64,000 bases of DNA from Thioclava sp. SK-1 (GTDB lineage Bacteria; Pseudomonadota; Alphaproteobacteria; Rhodobacterales; Rhodobacteraceae): positions 124,001 to 188,000 of the forward strand of contig NZ_MDHA01000021.1 in NCBI RefSeq assembly GCF_001705665.1. The letters are read 5' to 3'. The notes under the pieces were generated by a model. That model ran no database searches, was not told where the DNA came from, and saw only the letters and a list, made by a program, of their open reading frames with translations. Position numbers and translations under genes: made by a program. The stretch's first letter is position 1. Each line of letters begins with the position of its first letter. Positions 1 to 8,997 of this stretch are shown here, one piece after another.

Positions 1-168
1 ATCATAGGCCGTAACAGCCAGCTGTGCATTCAGCGCGATCGCCTGCTGCGCCAACCGCGCCACATTCGCACCGCCCGTCAACGCAACCACATCATGATTG
101 GCCCGCGACAGCAGATCAAACGTGCTTTCGCCAATAGACCCCGTGGACCCGAACACGGAAACCCGCAT
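1..168 (-). CDS. dxr: 1-deoxy-D-xylulose 5-phosphate reductoisomerase, N-terminal part
   Basis: Only the first 56 codons are in the window; the gene runs off the left edge. The protein starts MRVSVFGSTGSIGEST, the GxTGxIG dinucleotide-binding turn that opens Dxr, and continues with a Rossmann-like ANHDVVALTGGANV stretch. Dxr makes 2-C-methyl-D-erythritol 4-phosphate from deoxyxylulose phosphate with NADPH in the cytosolic non-mevalonate isoprenoid pathway. It follows cdsA on the same strand after 35 bp, in the usual order frr-uppS-cdsA-dxr. The ATG at 166-168 is the natural start because the glycine-rich turn begins only a few residues in. The catalytic domain cannot be checked here. Confidence 0.93.
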   Translation of the reverse strand, partial: MRVSVFGSTGSIGESTFDLLSRANHDVVALTGGANVARLAQQAIALNAQLAVTAYD

Positions 169-203
169 TTGTTCTACCCCTGTTTTGCTGTGCCTGCCCC
201 GGC

Positions 204-1001
204 TTAAAGCGCGGATGTCAAAGGCAAAGGTCCGAAACTCGCGATCAATAACAGCAATAAAACGGCACCGATCAGCGCATCAAAACGGTCCATCACACCG
301 CCATGGCCGGGGATTAAAGTTGAGCTGTCCTTGACCGCAGAGCGCCGCTTGATCCAGCTTTCGGCGATATCGCCAAGCTGCCCGGCAAAAGCCACCAGTG
401 GCGACAGCCAGATCAGGCCAGCACCGCCCCCCGCCATATAAAACACCACGCCCAGCAGCGCCGCACCAACCCAGCCAGCAACCGTGCCCGACCATGTTTT
501 CTTCGGGCTGATTTTGGGCCAGAATTTCGGACCGCCCATGATGCGGCCTACGAAATAGCCCGCAACATCAGACACAACCACCACAGAGATGATCCAGGTG
601 ATCGCCCCCACACCTTGGGTTTCACGCAGGGCAACCAACCCGTAGCCCGTCAACATCATGGCCAAGGCATAAACGGTGAAAATACGGCGATCCCGACGCG
701 GTCGCCACAGCCCGGCAATAGGTGGCAAGATCAGCAATGCCAAAAAGAACGGCGAATGCATGAACAACACCAGCGCCAATGTCAGCGCGGCAATAACGCC
801 CAGCAAAATCGCCCGGTTCACCCGGTCTGGTGCGGTCATGGCCGACAATTCCCAGATCATCAGCCCGGTGACGATACAGGCCAACCCCGCAAAGGCCAGC
901 CCGCCCCAAAAGATGGCCACGCCACCGATCAGCACCATAACGATGGCTGACAGCATCCGCTTGCGCAGATCCCCCCAACGCCCAGCCGTCGGTTGCGTCA
1001 T
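204..1001 (-). CDS. cdsA: Phosphatidate cytidylyltransferase
   Basis: A 265-residue polytopic membrane protein with about seven or eight hydrophobic segments. It makes CDP-diacylglycerol from phosphatidate and CTP, the branch point for all membrane phospholipids. The C-terminal CdsA signature is clear: SWIKRRSAVKDSS followed by IPGHGGVMDRFD, holding the K-D and HGG-x-DR-x-D residues. The start codon overlaps the uppS stop by three bases inside an ATGA (998-1001), so the two are translationally coupled. Length is normal for alphaproteobacteria. Confidence 0.95.
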   Translation of the reverse strand: MTQPTAGRWGDLRKRMLSAIVMVLIGGVAIFWGGLAFAGLACIVTGLMIWELSAMTAPDRVNRAILLGVIAALTLALVLFMHSPFFLALLILPPIAGLWRPRRDRRIFTVYALAMMLTGYGLVALRETQGVGAITWIISVVVVSDVAGYFVGRIMGGPKFWPKISPKKTWSGTVAGWVGAALLGVVFYMAGGGAGLIWLSPLVAFAGQLGDIAESWIKRRSAVKDSSTLIPGHGGVMDRFDALIGAVLLLLLIASFGPLPLTSAL

Positions 1002-1765
1002 AGTTTAACCCCGCCAAACCGTCGGTCGCGGTTGCCAAACCCGGCCAAAATTTCTTCCAGCCGCGCGGGAGTGAAATCGGGCCACAGCGTCTCGGTAAAT
1101 TCATATTCCGCATAGGCGGCTTGCCATGCCAGAAAATTCGATGTCCGCGTTTCACCAGAGGTGCGGATGACCAAATCCGGGTCAGGCAGACCGGCGGTGT
1201 CCAAACGATCTGCCAAGGCTGCTTCTGACAACAGGTCTTCTTCGGAAATCAGTCCCGCGGCATAATCTTTGGCCAACTGGGCACCGGCGCGCATCAGCTC
1301 GTGACGGCCACCGTAATTGATCGCAACCGTCATTGTCAGTCGCGAGTTGTGCTGCGTGCGTTCCTCGATCGAGGTCATCAACTTGGACAAGCGCCCATCC
1401 AACCGCCCACGCGATCCGATAAAGCGCATCCGCACCCCAAGCGAGGACAGCGCATCGGCCTCTTTCTCTATATAACGAGAGAAAATCCCCATCAAGCCAA
1501 GGACTTCTTCAGTCGAACGCTTCCAATTTTCGGTGGAAAACGCATAAACGGTCAAATGGGTGACACCGTAATCTGGCGCAACACGGGTAATTTCCTTGAT
1601 CCGTTCCGCACCACGACGGTGGCCGGCCAAACGCGGCCAGCCTTTGTTTTTGGCCCAACGGCCGTTACCATCCATGATGATGGCCACATGGCGCACCCCG
1701 TAATCCGTGATCGGCCCCGCATCAAGCGGCGCGTTTTTGGGGTCAGTCGGGTCGGTCAGCGCCAT
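998..1765 (-). CDS. uppS: Isoprenyl (undecaprenyl) diphosphate synthase
   Basis: A 255-residue cis-prenyltransferase that condenses isopentenyl diphosphate units on farnesyl diphosphate to make the C55 carrier lipid for peptidoglycan and surface polysaccharides. HVAIIMDGNGRWA carries the catalytic Asp, and the C-terminal end has the DLVIRTSGETRTSNFLAWQ substrate-binding region. The reading frame extends upstream to 1855, but homologues begin close to the MDGNGRWA motif, so the ATG at 1763-1765 (MALTDPTDPK) is chosen. It lies 34 bp after frr and overlaps cdsA. Confidence 0.93.
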   Translation of the reverse strand: MALTDPTDPKNAPLDAGPITDYGVRHVAIIMDGNGRWAKNKGWPRLAGHRRGAERIKEITRVAPDYGVTHLTVYAFSTENWKRSTEEVLGLMGIFSRYIEKEADALSSLGVRMRFIGSRGRLDGRLSKLMTSIEERTQHNSRLTMTVAINYGGRHELMRAGAQLAKDYAAGLISEEDLLSEAALADRLDTAGLPDPDLVIRTSGETRTSNFLAWQAAYAEYEFTETLWPDFTPARLEEILAGFGNRDRRFGGVKL

Positions 1766-1799
1766 GTAATAGCCTTTCAGTCGCGAACAGCAGGGTGCG

Positions 1800-2363
1800 T
1801 TAAACCTGCATAATCTCGGCTTGTTTGCTCTCAAGTGCTTTGTCGACCGCAGCAATATGCGTGTTGGTCAATTCCTGCACTTCGCCTTCCCACAGCTTTT
1901 GGTCGTCTTCCGACATCCCGGCGGCCTTGGCTTTTTTCACCTGATCCATACCGTCCCGGCGCACGTTGCGAATCGCCACACGGGCCGATTCTGCATATTG
2001 CGCGGCAACTTTTGTTAGCTCCCGGCGGCGCTCTTCGTTCAATTCGGGAATTGGCAACATGATGATCGGGCCGTTGGTCTGCGGGTTGATCCCCAGACCG
2101 GATTCGCGGATGGCCTTTTCGACCTTATTGATCATGCCCTTATCCCAGACATTGATCGTCACCATACGCGGTTCTGGCACGTTGACGGTGCCAAGCTGAT
2201 TGATCGGCGTCATCTGACCATAGGCATCGACCTGAATCGGGTCCAACATGGATGTCGCCGCACGCCCGGTCCGCAAAGATGCGAATTCATGCTTTAGCGC
2301 GGACAAAGCCCCGTCCATACGGCGTTCAATACCGTCTACATCGATTTCAATTTCGTCAGCCAT
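1800..2363 (-). CDS. frr: Ribosome recycling factor
   Basis: A 187-residue protein of standard RRF length. RRF with EF-G splits the post-termination ribosome. The family core is visible: [20 protein letters not shown] near residue 31, then [18 protein letters not shown] and the [12 protein letters not shown] hinge-helix region. It follows pyrH by 149 bp on the same strand and precedes uppS by 34 bp, a very common alphaproteobacterial order. The rest of the two-domain, three-helix-bundle protein looks complete. Confidence 0.97.
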   Translation of the reverse strand: MADEIEIDVDGIERRMDGALSALKHEFASLRTGRAATSMLDPIQVDAYGQMTPINQLGTVNVPEPRMVTINVWDKGMINKVEKAIRESGLGINPQTNGPIIMLPIPELNEERRRELTKVAAQYAESARVAIRNVRRDGMDQVKKAKAAGMSEDDQKLWEGEVQELTNTHIAAVDKALESKQAEIMQV

Positions 2364-2512
2364 CTTCTAATTCCGTCCTTAGTTTCGGCGGTTTTATCCT
2401 GATATGCCCAATCCTAAACGAATTTAGACATGTGTTCGCCCCGGTTCTACCCCAGCTTACGCCGGAAAGATAGCACCTGCACGTGCCCTCTTTCCTAAGC
2501 GTTGCCGCAGGC

Positions 2513-3244
2513 TTACCCCTGAACGCGGGTGTAGGTGCCTTCGCCAGCCAGAATACCACGGAAACCACCTGGTTCATCCAAAGAAAAGACGATAATCGGC
2601 AGGTCATTGTCGCGCGCCAAGGCAATCGCGCTGGCATCCATCACCCCAAGGTTCTTTTGCAACACTTCATCATAGCTGACAGTGTTATAACGCACGGCCT
2701 CCGGATGTTTCTTCGGATCCATGTTATAAACGCCATCGACCTTAGTGCCTTTGAAAATCGCTTCGCAATTCATCTCATTGGCGCGCAGCGTCGCGGCGGT
2801 ATCGGTGGTGAAATACGGATTTCCCGTGCCCGCCGCAAAGATACAGATCCGTTTTTTTTCAAGGTGGCGCACGGCACGGCGGCGAATATAGGGTTCGCAG
2901 ACCTGATCCATCGGAATGGCCGAAATTACCCGCGTATGCAGGCCCAATTCCTCCAGCTGTGCTTGCATCCCCAGCGCGTTCATCACGGTTGCCAGCATAC
3001 CCATATAATCGGCGGTGGTGCGTTCCATCCCCTGTGCCGATCCGGCCAGGCCGCGGAAAATATTGCCGCCGCCAATGACCATGCAAATCTCAACGCCGAG
3101 ATCATGAACGGATTTCACCTCACGGGCGATACGTGCAACGGTCGGCGGGTGAAGGCCATAGCCCTGATTGCCCATCAGCGCCTCCCCCGAAATCTTGAGC
3201 AACACACGCTTGTATTTGACTTTGGTGTCGGTCTGCGCAGTCAT
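2513..3244 (-). CDS. pyrH: Uridylate kinase (UMP kinase)
   Basis: A 243-residue amino-acid-kinase-fold enzyme that phosphorylates UMP to UDP. The N-terminal [12 protein letters not shown] holds the phosphate-binding Lys and glycine turn, and VVIGGGN-type residues appear as [12 protein letters not shown]. The C-terminal IVFSLDEPG region is also typical of bacterial PyrH. It heads the minus-strand pyrH-frr-uppS-cdsA-dxr series, although 149 bp separate it from frr, enough for an internal promoter. The start at 3244 puts the KISGEA motif at the expected position. Confidence 0.96.
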   Translation of the reverse strand: MTAQTDTKVKYKRVLLKISGEALMGNQGYGLHPPTVARIAREVKSVHDLGVEICMVIGGGNIFRGLAGSAQGMERTTADYMGMLATVMNALGMQAQLEELGLHTRVISAIPMDQVCEPYIRRRAVRHLEKKRICIFAAGTGNPYFTTDTAATLRANEMNCEAIFKGTKVDGVYNMDPKKHPEAVRYNTVSYDEVLQKNLGVMDASAIALARDNDLPIIVFSLDEPGGFRGILAGEGTYTRVQG

Positions 3245-3361
3245 CCCGGGGCCCCCATATGGCTGTTGTCATTGCCGCGCAAAATGTCGCAAATATGGTT
3301 TGGGTTCAACTCGGATATTCCGAGAAAGGCGTATGTTAGCCGGTCGGGCCATATCAAACGC

Positions 3362-4279
3362 ATGAAAGAGGCAAGTTTCGTGGCCATTGACCTTAAATTT
3401 AATTCTGCGCGACCCATCGTAATCGGCGGCGCGACGGCCAGTGGAAAATCCGCATTGGCCTTGCAGATTGCGCGCGATCACGGCGGCGTAGTGGTCAATG
3501 CCGATGCGTTACAGGTCTGGTCATGTTGGCGCGTTCTGTCCGCTCGTCCCAGCGCGGAAGAATCGGCCCAAGCACCGCATCTGCTTTATGGGCATATCAC
3601 GCCAGGGGCGGATTATTCGGTGGGTCATTGGCTGCGCGAGGTGTCGCAGATTGTGGAAGAATGGCGCGCAGGCGACGGCGCACGCCCCATTATTGTCGGC
3701 GGCACCGGTCTGTATCTTAGCGCATTGACCCAAGGCCTGGCACAGATCCCACCCACCCCGGCCGCCATCCGTGACGCCGGTGATAAGCTGCGACATGAAG
3801 ACGGCCATAACGCGATGTTCGCACAGCTGGACGCGCCGACCGCCGCACGGGTGGACCGGGCAAATCCGATGCGGGTGCAGCGCGCATGGGAAGTGCTGCA
3901 GGCCACCGGGCGCGGTTTGGCCGCATGGCAAGATGATACCCCACCGCCCCTGCTGCCGCTGACCGAATGTGACGCGCTGGTAATCGAGGCGCAGCGGGAT
4001 TGGTTGGCGCAGCGTATCGACCACCGCTTTGACCTGATGCTGGAGGGCGGTGCGCTGGAAGAAGTGCGCGCTGTGCAGCCGATGTGGGATAGCTCTGCGC
4101 TTTGGGCCAAGGCGATCGGGGCGCCGGAATTGATCGATTATTTGCAAGGCAGCTGCGATTTAGCGCAGGCACGCAGCCGTGCACAGGCCGCCTCCCGGCA
4201 GTATGCCAAGCGGCAACGCACTTGGTTTCGTAGCCGCATGTCCACATGGCACAAGATCATGCGGCCCGACCAAGAATAA
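3362..4279 (+). CDS. miaA: tRNA dimethylallyltransferase
   Basis: About 305 residues. MiaA transfers a dimethylallyl group from DMAPP to N6 of A37 in tRNAs reading U-starting codons. The P-loop GGATASGKSALA lies near residue 22, followed by VVNADALQVW, IIVGGTGLYLSAL and the C-terminal DHRFDLMLEGGALEEV, all family landmarks. The open frame reaches far upstream (2483) over pyrH and is not real there. Two starts are possible: ATG at 3362, without a good Shine-Dalgarno, or GTG at 3380, with AAAGAGG about 8 nt before it. It is transcribed divergently from pyrH, and a promoter should lie at 3245-3361. Confidence 0.92.
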   Translation: MKEASFVAIDLKFNSARPIVIGGATASGKSALALQIARDHGGVVVNADALQVWSCWRVLSARPSAEESAQAPHLLYGHITPGADYSVGHWLREVSQIVEEWRAGDGARPIIVGGTGLYLSALTQGLAQIPPTPAAIRDAGDKLRHEDGHNAMFAQLDAPTAARVDRANPMRVQRAWEVLQATGRGLAAWQDDTPPPLLPLTECDALVIEAQRDWLAQRIDHRFDLMLEGGALEEVRAVQPMWDSSALWAKAIGAPELIDYLQGSCDLAQARSRAQAASRQYAKRQRTWFRSRMSTWHKIMRPDQE

Positions 4280-4336
4280 ATGTAAAAGTTAAAATTTTCT
4301 TTTTATCCGAACAGCTTCCGGCGTAGTTTTAACCTG

Positions 4337-5233
4337 TTGCCTGAAGTTGGAATCATCCCTGTGAAATTGTTCTCTGCTCCGCCGCCTGCCAAATTGACCG
4401 CGCCTGCATCTGCAACGGCGAAGCCACGCGCAACCAATGCCGCAAAGGATACGCCCAGTGTGGTGCGCATTTTGCAAGTTGCGCGTTTGGCGCAGGGTGG
4501 CAAATGGCGGGTGGAGGCCATGCGTGCCCTGTCAGAGCCGTGCCTGTATTGGTTCACCCGTGGACAAGGCCGCATCACCGTCGGTGGGATCACCCGCGGA
4601 TACGGGCCACATAATGCTGTCTTTGTTCCAGCTGGGATGATGCATGCAATGGAACTGGGCCCGCAAACCCAAGGAACGGCAATTTTTCTGGGCCGCAATA
4701 CGGATCTGACCCTGCCCCATACAGCACAGCATCTGCGCATTCGCGATGCCGCGCCGCAATCGGAATTCTCTAATATTCTGGAATCGGTTCAGCGAGAGAT
4801 GGACAGCACCGCCCCCGGTGCAGATCGTGCCGCACGCCATCATCTGGGTCTTCTGGGTGTTTGGCTGGAACGCCAGATAGCACAAGCGCCCGCCGATAGC
4901 GTAAAACCCTCTGCCGCGCGGCGTCTTGTCGGGCGATATTCTGCTTTATTGGAGCGGGATTTCAAATCGGGAAACAGCATTTCAGACTATGCGCAGCATC
5001 TGGGCGTTACGCCCACCCATCTGACACGGGCGTGCAAATCAGCCTGTGGACGGTCCGCGTTGGATTTACTGCAAGACCGCCGCCTGTATGAGGCACGCCG
5101 CCTGCTGTCAGATAGCACATTGTCGGTGAAAGATATTTCATTGCAGCTTGGGTTCAAAACACCCAGCTATTTCACCCGTGCATTCCATGCCCGCACGGGG
5201 GCGACGCCATCAGGGTTCCGCCGCAAGGCCTAA
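4337..5233 (+). CDS. AraC-family transcriptional regulator
   Basis: About 298 residues. The C-terminal third is a double helix-turn-helix AraC/XylS DNA-binding domain: SISDYAQHLGVTPTHLTRAC, then the LDLLQDRRLYEARRLLSDS linker and second helix pair VKDISLQLGFKTPSYFTRAF, ending GATPSGFRRKA. The N-terminal half (residues about 45-140) looks like a cupin sensor: an HAMEL segment after VFVPAG and an RGQGRITVGG strand. The ligand is unknown. The frame opens with TTG at 4337; a GTG at 4361 is an alternative start. It sits 57 bp after miaA and faces a small minus-strand gene. Confidence 0.85.
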   Translation: MPEVGIIPVKLFSAPPPAKLTAPASATAKPRATNAAKDTPSVVRILQVARLAQGGKWRVEAMRALSEPCLYWFTRGQGRITVGGITRGYGPHNAVFVPAGMMHAMELGPQTQGTAIFLGRNTDLTLPHTAQHLRIRDAAPQSEFSNILESVQREMDSTAPGADRAARHHLGLLGVWLERQIAQAPADSVKPSAARRLVGRYSALLERDFKSGNSISDYAQHLGVTPTHLTRACKSACGRSALDLLQDRRLYEARRLLSDSTLSVKDISLQLGFKTPSYFTRAFHARTGATPSGFRRKA

Positions 5234-5306
5234 ACCGCGTGTATCGGTCTGTCCTTCATGTCAGGGAAACAGAACATTTCGTGCTGCGCATCATGGGCGC
5301 AACAGG

Positions 5307-5573
5307 TCAGTGATGACCGGCATTCCCGATGCGGGACAATTCAGATTCAATCTGTGCACGCATGTCGTCCAAAAACGGTTCTGCCCGGCGCGTGGCATCA
5401 CCGTGATGGGCCAACGCCTTTTGCGCGCGCTCCAAAAAGCCAAGGCTTTTATTCGTGGTGTGATATGTGCGGCATTTCGCAATCGCCGCCTGGCGCATCG
5501 CATTCAACACAGGCGCCCGCCCCAGATCCGCGCCGCCTGCCAATTCTACATCATAGAAAAATGCGTCTTTCAT
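5307..5573 (-). CDS. Small hypothetical protein, 88 aa
   Basis: I do not recognise this family. The protein is soluble, with two probable helices (NAMRQAAIAKCRTYHTTNKS and FLERAQKALAHHG) and an acidic C-terminal helix (FLDDMRAQIESELSRI). No signal peptide or metal motif is seen. A strong ribosome binding site, GGGAGG about 8 nt before the ATG at 5571-5573, supports it as a real gene rather than a shadow. It converges on the AraC-type regulator gene and is 115 bp downstream of the DUF779 gene, so it may be co-transcribed with the aldehyde dehydrogenase unit. Confidence 0.6.
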   Translation of the reverse strand: MKDAFFYDVELAGGADLGRAPVLNAMRQAAIAKCRTYHTTNKSLGFLERAQKALAHHGDATRRAEPFLDDMRAQIESELSRIGNAGHH

Positions 5574-5688
5574 CCCCGCCCTCCCGGCATCGTCTGAACG
5601 ATAGCCTGATCCATAGCGGAGTTTCGTGACAGTCCCACTACAAAAGTGAGCTACCTTAACAATTCAGGGTAGAAAAATGATATTATTT

Positions 5689-6024
5689 CTAACGCTGATG
5701 CATTTTTGATCGCGTAAGGAACCTATTTGGGCGCCCATTGTCTAAACTGAACTGTCCGCCCCCCAATCCAGGAATGGCATCCAGGATCAGGTCGGTATGC
5801 CTCCACAGCTCATGCTGCGATTGCGACATATAGACGGGCATCCCGCCAACCTCGCCCAGCTTGACATCGCTGTCGCCCAAGCGGAACTCTCCAAGCGGGT
5901 AACACATTGGCGCCGACCCATCACAGCAGCCCCCCGATTGATGAAAGATAACCGGGCCATGGTCCGCGACAATCTCTTCCAAAAGCTCCAATGCGGCTTT
6001 GGTGGCTGTTACTTCCGTCATCAC
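5689..6024 (-). CDS. DUF779 family protein
   Basis: A 111-residue cysteine-containing protein. FHQSGGCCDGSAPMCYP near residue 27 is the DUF779 hallmark, with three cysteines that could bind a metal or be redox active. The biochemical role is not established. Genes of this family are often found next to acetaldehyde dehydrogenases of the type found here, and this one lies 128 bp downstream of the aldehyde dehydrogenase on the same strand. A helper or maturation role for that enzyme is inference. Start may be the first or second of two adjacent Met codons (MMTEV). Confidence 0.85.
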   Translation of the reverse strand: MMTEVTATKAALELLEEIVADHGPVIFHQSGGCCDGSAPMCYPLGEFRLGDSDVKLGEVGGMPVYMSQSQHELWRHTDLILDAIPGLGGGQFSLDNGRPNRFLTRSKMHQR

Positions 6025-6152
6025 GCATCCTTTGGGTTAAACCGCGTCACCCCGCCACCCCTGAAAGGGGCAGCGGGGATCGGGGAGGTAAACACTGTGC
6101 CCCCGAAAGGGCATAGATTTGAAAGGGGGCGAGAGGGGCGCCCCCTCCTGAC

Positions 6153-7682
6153 TTAGAAGAAGCCCAATTTATTGGGGTTATAGCTGACCAACATGTTCTT
6201 GGTCTGCTGATAGTGATCCAGCATCATCTTGTGGTTTTCACGACCAATGCCGGATTGCTTGTAACCACCGAAGGCCGCATGAGCCGGATAGGCGTGGTAG
6301 TTATTGACCCATACACGGCCGGCCTGAATGTTGCGGCCAAATCGGTAGCAGGTGTTTGCATCACGCGACCACACGCCGGCACCCAAACCGTATAGCGTGT
6401 CATTCGCGATCTCCAGCGCCTCATTTTCATCCTTAAACGTGGTGACCGAGACAACAGGGCCAAAGATCTCTTCCTGGAAGACCCGCATTTTATTGTGGCC
6501 CTTCATAATCGTCGGCTGGATGTAATAGCCGTTCGACAATTCGCCGGGCAGCTGAGCTGCACCACCGCCAGTCAGGATTTCAGCGCCTTCTTTGCGGCCG
6601 ATATCCATATAGGACAGGATCTTTTCTTTCTGCTCTGCCGAGGCCTGCGCGCCCATCATTGTGGCGGCATCGCGTGGATCGCCTTGGATGATCGCCTGCG
6701 TGCGTTTCAATGCGCGTTCCATGAATTCATCATAGATGTCTTCTTGGATCAGGGCGCGCGACGGGCAGGTGCAGACCTCGCCTTGGTTCAGTGCGAACAA
6801 AACAAACCCTTCGATCGCCTTGTCAAAATAGGCGTCATCTTCGCGGCACACGTCCTTAAAGAAGATATTCGGAGATTTACCGCCCAGTTCCAGCGTGACC
6901 GGGATCAGGTTCTCTGACGCGTATTGCATGATCAGGCGGCCGGTTGTTGTCTCACCGGTGAATGCGATCTTGGAGATACGCTTGGACGATGCAAGCGGCT
7001 TGCCTGCCTCCAAACCAAAGCCGTTGATGATGTTCAACACGCCCGGTGGCAGGATATCTGCGATCAGCTCGGCAAAGACCATGATGGTTGCCGGCGTCTG
7101 CTCGGCCGGTTTCAACACGATGCAGTTGCCCGCAGCCAGAGCCGGCGCCATTTTCCATGCCGCCATCAACAACGGGAAGTTCCATGGAATAATCTGGCCA
7201 ACAACGCCCAGCGGCTCATGGAAGTGATAGGCAACGGTGTCAGCGTCGATTTCCGACATGCTGCCTTCTTGGCCGCGCAGAACGCCTGCAAAATAACGGA
7301 AATGGTCAATCGCCAGCGGAACATCTGCGGCGGTTGTCTCGCGGATCGGCTTGCCGTTGTCCCAGCATTCCGCCGCTGCCAGCAGATCCAGGTTTTCTTC
7401 CATACGATCTGCGATTTTCAGCAAAACCTGTGACCGCTGCGACGCGGACATCTTATGGCCCCAGTTTTCCTTGGCAGCATGTGCCGCATCCAAGGCGTCC
7501 TCAACATCGGACGCGTCCGAGCGGGCGATCTCACCGATGACGCCACCGGTCAAAGGGGTGACATTCTCAAAGTAGCGGCCGGCGTTGGGCGCTTTGAATG
7601 TGCCGTTGATGAAGTTGTCGTAACGTGCGCGGAAAGGCGACACCATTACGCCCTTAAAATTCTGTGCCAGATCGTTGGCCAT
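6153..7682 (-). CDS. NAD-dependent aldehyde (acetaldehyde) dehydrogenase
   Basis: A 509-residue aldehyde dehydrogenase, resembling the ExaC/AcoD group acting on short-chain aldehydes. [14 protein letters not shown] carries the general-base Glu (about E265), and [14 protein letters not shown] carries the catalytic Cys at about residue 304, with the CxC pair typical of this subgroup. The cofactor loop [11 protein letters not shown] is present. The ATG at 7682 follows an A-rich GGGAGGAAATACC leader, a good Shine-Dalgarno. DUF779 follows it, and a GAF-Fis regulator precedes it on the same strand. An 8-bp inverted repeat at 7792-7809, 110 bp upstream, is a probable operator. Confidence 0.92.
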   Translation of the reverse strand: MANDLAQNFKGVMVSPFRARYDNFINGTFKAPNAGRYFENVTPLTGGVIGEIARSDASDVEDALDAAHAAKENWGHKMSASQRSQVLLKIADRMEENLDLLAAAECWDNGKPIRETTAADVPLAIDHFRYFAGVLRGQEGSMSEIDADTVAYHFHEPLGVVGQIIPWNFPLLMAAWKMAPALAAGNCIVLKPAEQTPATIMVFAELIADILPPGVLNIINGFGLEAGKPLASSKRISKIAFTGETTTGRLIMQYASENLIPVTLELGGKSPNIFFKDVCREDDAYFDKAIEGFVLFALNQGEVCTCPSRALIQEDIYDEFMERALKRTQAIIQGDPRDAATMMGAQASAEQKEKILSYMDIGRKEGAEILTGGGAAQLPGELSNGYYIQPTIMKGHNKMRVFQEEIFGPVVSVTTFKDENEALEIANDTLYGLGAGVWSRDANTCYRFGRNIQAGRVWVNNYHAYPAHAAFGGYKQSGIGRENHKMMLDHYQQTKNMLVSYNPNKLGFF

Positions 7683-7791
7683 TGGTATTTCCTCCCAGAA
7701 TGATCAGCTCCCTCCCGGAGCTAGTATCGCCTAAGCGTGACTCACCTTAACCCCATTGCATAGCGGCCTTGCATTGGCAGAAGGTCGTAGT

Positions 7792-7809
7792 TGTCTCAGC
7801 CCTGAGACA
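7792..7809. promoter_or_regulatory. Perfect inverted repeat, candidate operator for the aldehyde dehydrogenase
   Basis: TGTCTCAG, a 2-bp spacer and CTGAGACA form a perfect 8-bp dyad 110 bp upstream of the dehydrogenase start. It lies between that gene and the terminator of the GAF-Fis regulator gene. The position suits an upstream activating site. That the neighbouring regulator binds it is inference. I could not see a convincing GG-N10-GC sigma-54 element between the dyad and the gene. Confidence 0.55.
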
Positions 7810-7849
7810 GATTGCACCGATCCGCGGCCCTGCGCCCAAAATGAGCAAT

Positions 7850-7869
7850 AAAAAAGGGCCCGAAGGCCC
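7850..7869 (-). terminator. Rho-independent terminator of the GAF-Fis regulator gene
   Basis: On the minus strand GGGCC, a TTCG tetraloop and GGCCC are followed by six T residues. This is a textbook intrinsic terminator 25 bp past the regulator stop. It separates the regulator transcript from the aldehyde dehydrogenase gene. Confidence 0.85.
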
Positions 7870-7894
7870 CCGTATGTGATCCGTGCATGCCAGA

Positions 7895-8887
7895 TTATGA
7901 TACCGTCAGCGCCAAGGCCTTGGCCTTGCGGTAAAATGTGGCCCGCCCGATGCCCAGCTCTCGCGCTGCTGCAGACACATTGCCGCCAGAACGGGCCAAG
8001 GCCCGCGCCATTTCTGAGCGCTGCGCCTCTTCCAGCCCTTTGGCCGCATCAATTTCCAGCAGGTCTGCTGCAGGCAATTTTCCGATCTGCCCATCTTGCA
8101 GATCCAAATGTCGACGCGCCGCACGCGTTGCTCCGATCACCAAATCATCACGGTCAATGGCCAATAGCATGACACCCTGACTGGCCGTTTCACCGCCCCC
8201 CGTGGACAAAATACGCGCCCCGTCATGGGTGGCACGGAACAGATCAGCCTCAATTCGATGTGCGGCATCTTGCACCGTCAACGCAACAAGCCGCGCATAA
8301 CCTTCTGTCATATCCGACCGCGCTGAGCTGACATCAATCACCCCAGCCAATTCGCCCGTCGCACCAAAAATCGGTGCGCCCATACAGGTAAGTGCTGTGT
8401 TTCCCGCGCGAAAATGTTGATCGCGCCATACGGTGATCGGCCGCGCCTCGGCTAGGCAGGTGCCAATACCATTTGTGCCTTCGCGGCTTTCGGACCAATC
8501 GGCCCCTGACACCAATCCGGAGGCATGGAAATCTACCGCATCGCCATCGCGCAACCGTTCATCCAAAATCAACCCGCCTGCATCGGACAACAGCACCGCA
8601 CAGCCCGCGTCACCTGCGGCGCGCGCCAAACGATCCAGCACAGGCGCTGCAATAGACATCATCAACCCCGCGCGTTCACGTCGGCGCTGCATGTCTTGTT
8701 GTGCCAAACGTTCAACCGGGATCTGCGCGACCGGGTCCAATTTGTGATGAATAAGGGATCTGCGCCAGCTGGCCGCGAAACCTGCTTGGCCTGCCGCTGA
8801 TTTGGACGACACCACCGCCTGCACGATCGCCCCATGATCACGCCTAGGCGCAGCCATCCCACGTGATATCTGCCTGTGCTGTCGCAT
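7895..8887 (-). CDS. AcoR-like GAF and Fis-type HTH transcriptional regulator lacking an AAA+ domain
   Basis: About 330 residues. The N-terminal half resembles the AcoR sensor region, with SWRRSL at the start and a GAF domain around residues 60-200 containing SREGTNGIGTCLAE and CMGAPIFGATGELAGVIDVS. The C-terminus is a Fis-type helix-turn-helix: EMARALARSGGNVSAAAREL followed by GIGRATFYRKAKAL. The central sigma-54-activating AAA+ domain of classical AcoR, with its GAFTGA loop, is absent. The ATG at 8887 is chosen because GGGGAGG lies 10 nt upstream; the frame continues to 8944. It is the likely regulator of the adjacent aldehyde dehydrogenase, perhaps sensing an alcohol- or aldehyde-related signal (inference). 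Confidence 0.85.
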   Translation of the reverse strand: MRQHRQISRGMAAPRRDHGAIVQAVVSSKSAAGQAGFAASWRRSLIHHKLDPVAQIPVERLAQQDMQRRRERAGLMMSIAAPVLDRLARAAGDAGCAVLLSDAGGLILDERLRDGDAVDFHASGLVSGADWSESREGTNGIGTCLAEARPITVWRDQHFRAGNTALTCMGAPIFGATGELAGVIDVSSARSDMTEGYARLVALTVQDAAHRIEADLFRATHDGARILSTGGGETASQGVMLLAIDRDDLVIGATRAARRHLDLQDGQIGKLPAADLLEIDAAKGLEEAQRSEMARALARSGGNVSAAARELGIGRATFYRKAKALALTVS

Positions 8888-8997
8888 AAACGAAAAGCCT
8901 CCCCTCTTTCCGATCTGACCGAAAAAAAGGATAGGCTTTTCCAAATGGGTGTAAATGTCCCTACCCTACGACTTTCGTCGTAACGCAATCAACGATG

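Noticed and set aside
2483-3361. Long plus-strand open frame in front of miaA, covering pyrH antisense
   Set aside because: It is the antisense of a well-supported minus-strand gene; MiaA family features begin only near 3362-3380.
7683-7791. Sigma-54 promoter for the aldehyde dehydrogenase
   Set aside because: No GG-N10-GC element near the consensus could be seen on the minus strand, and the regulator lacks the sigma-54 activation domain.
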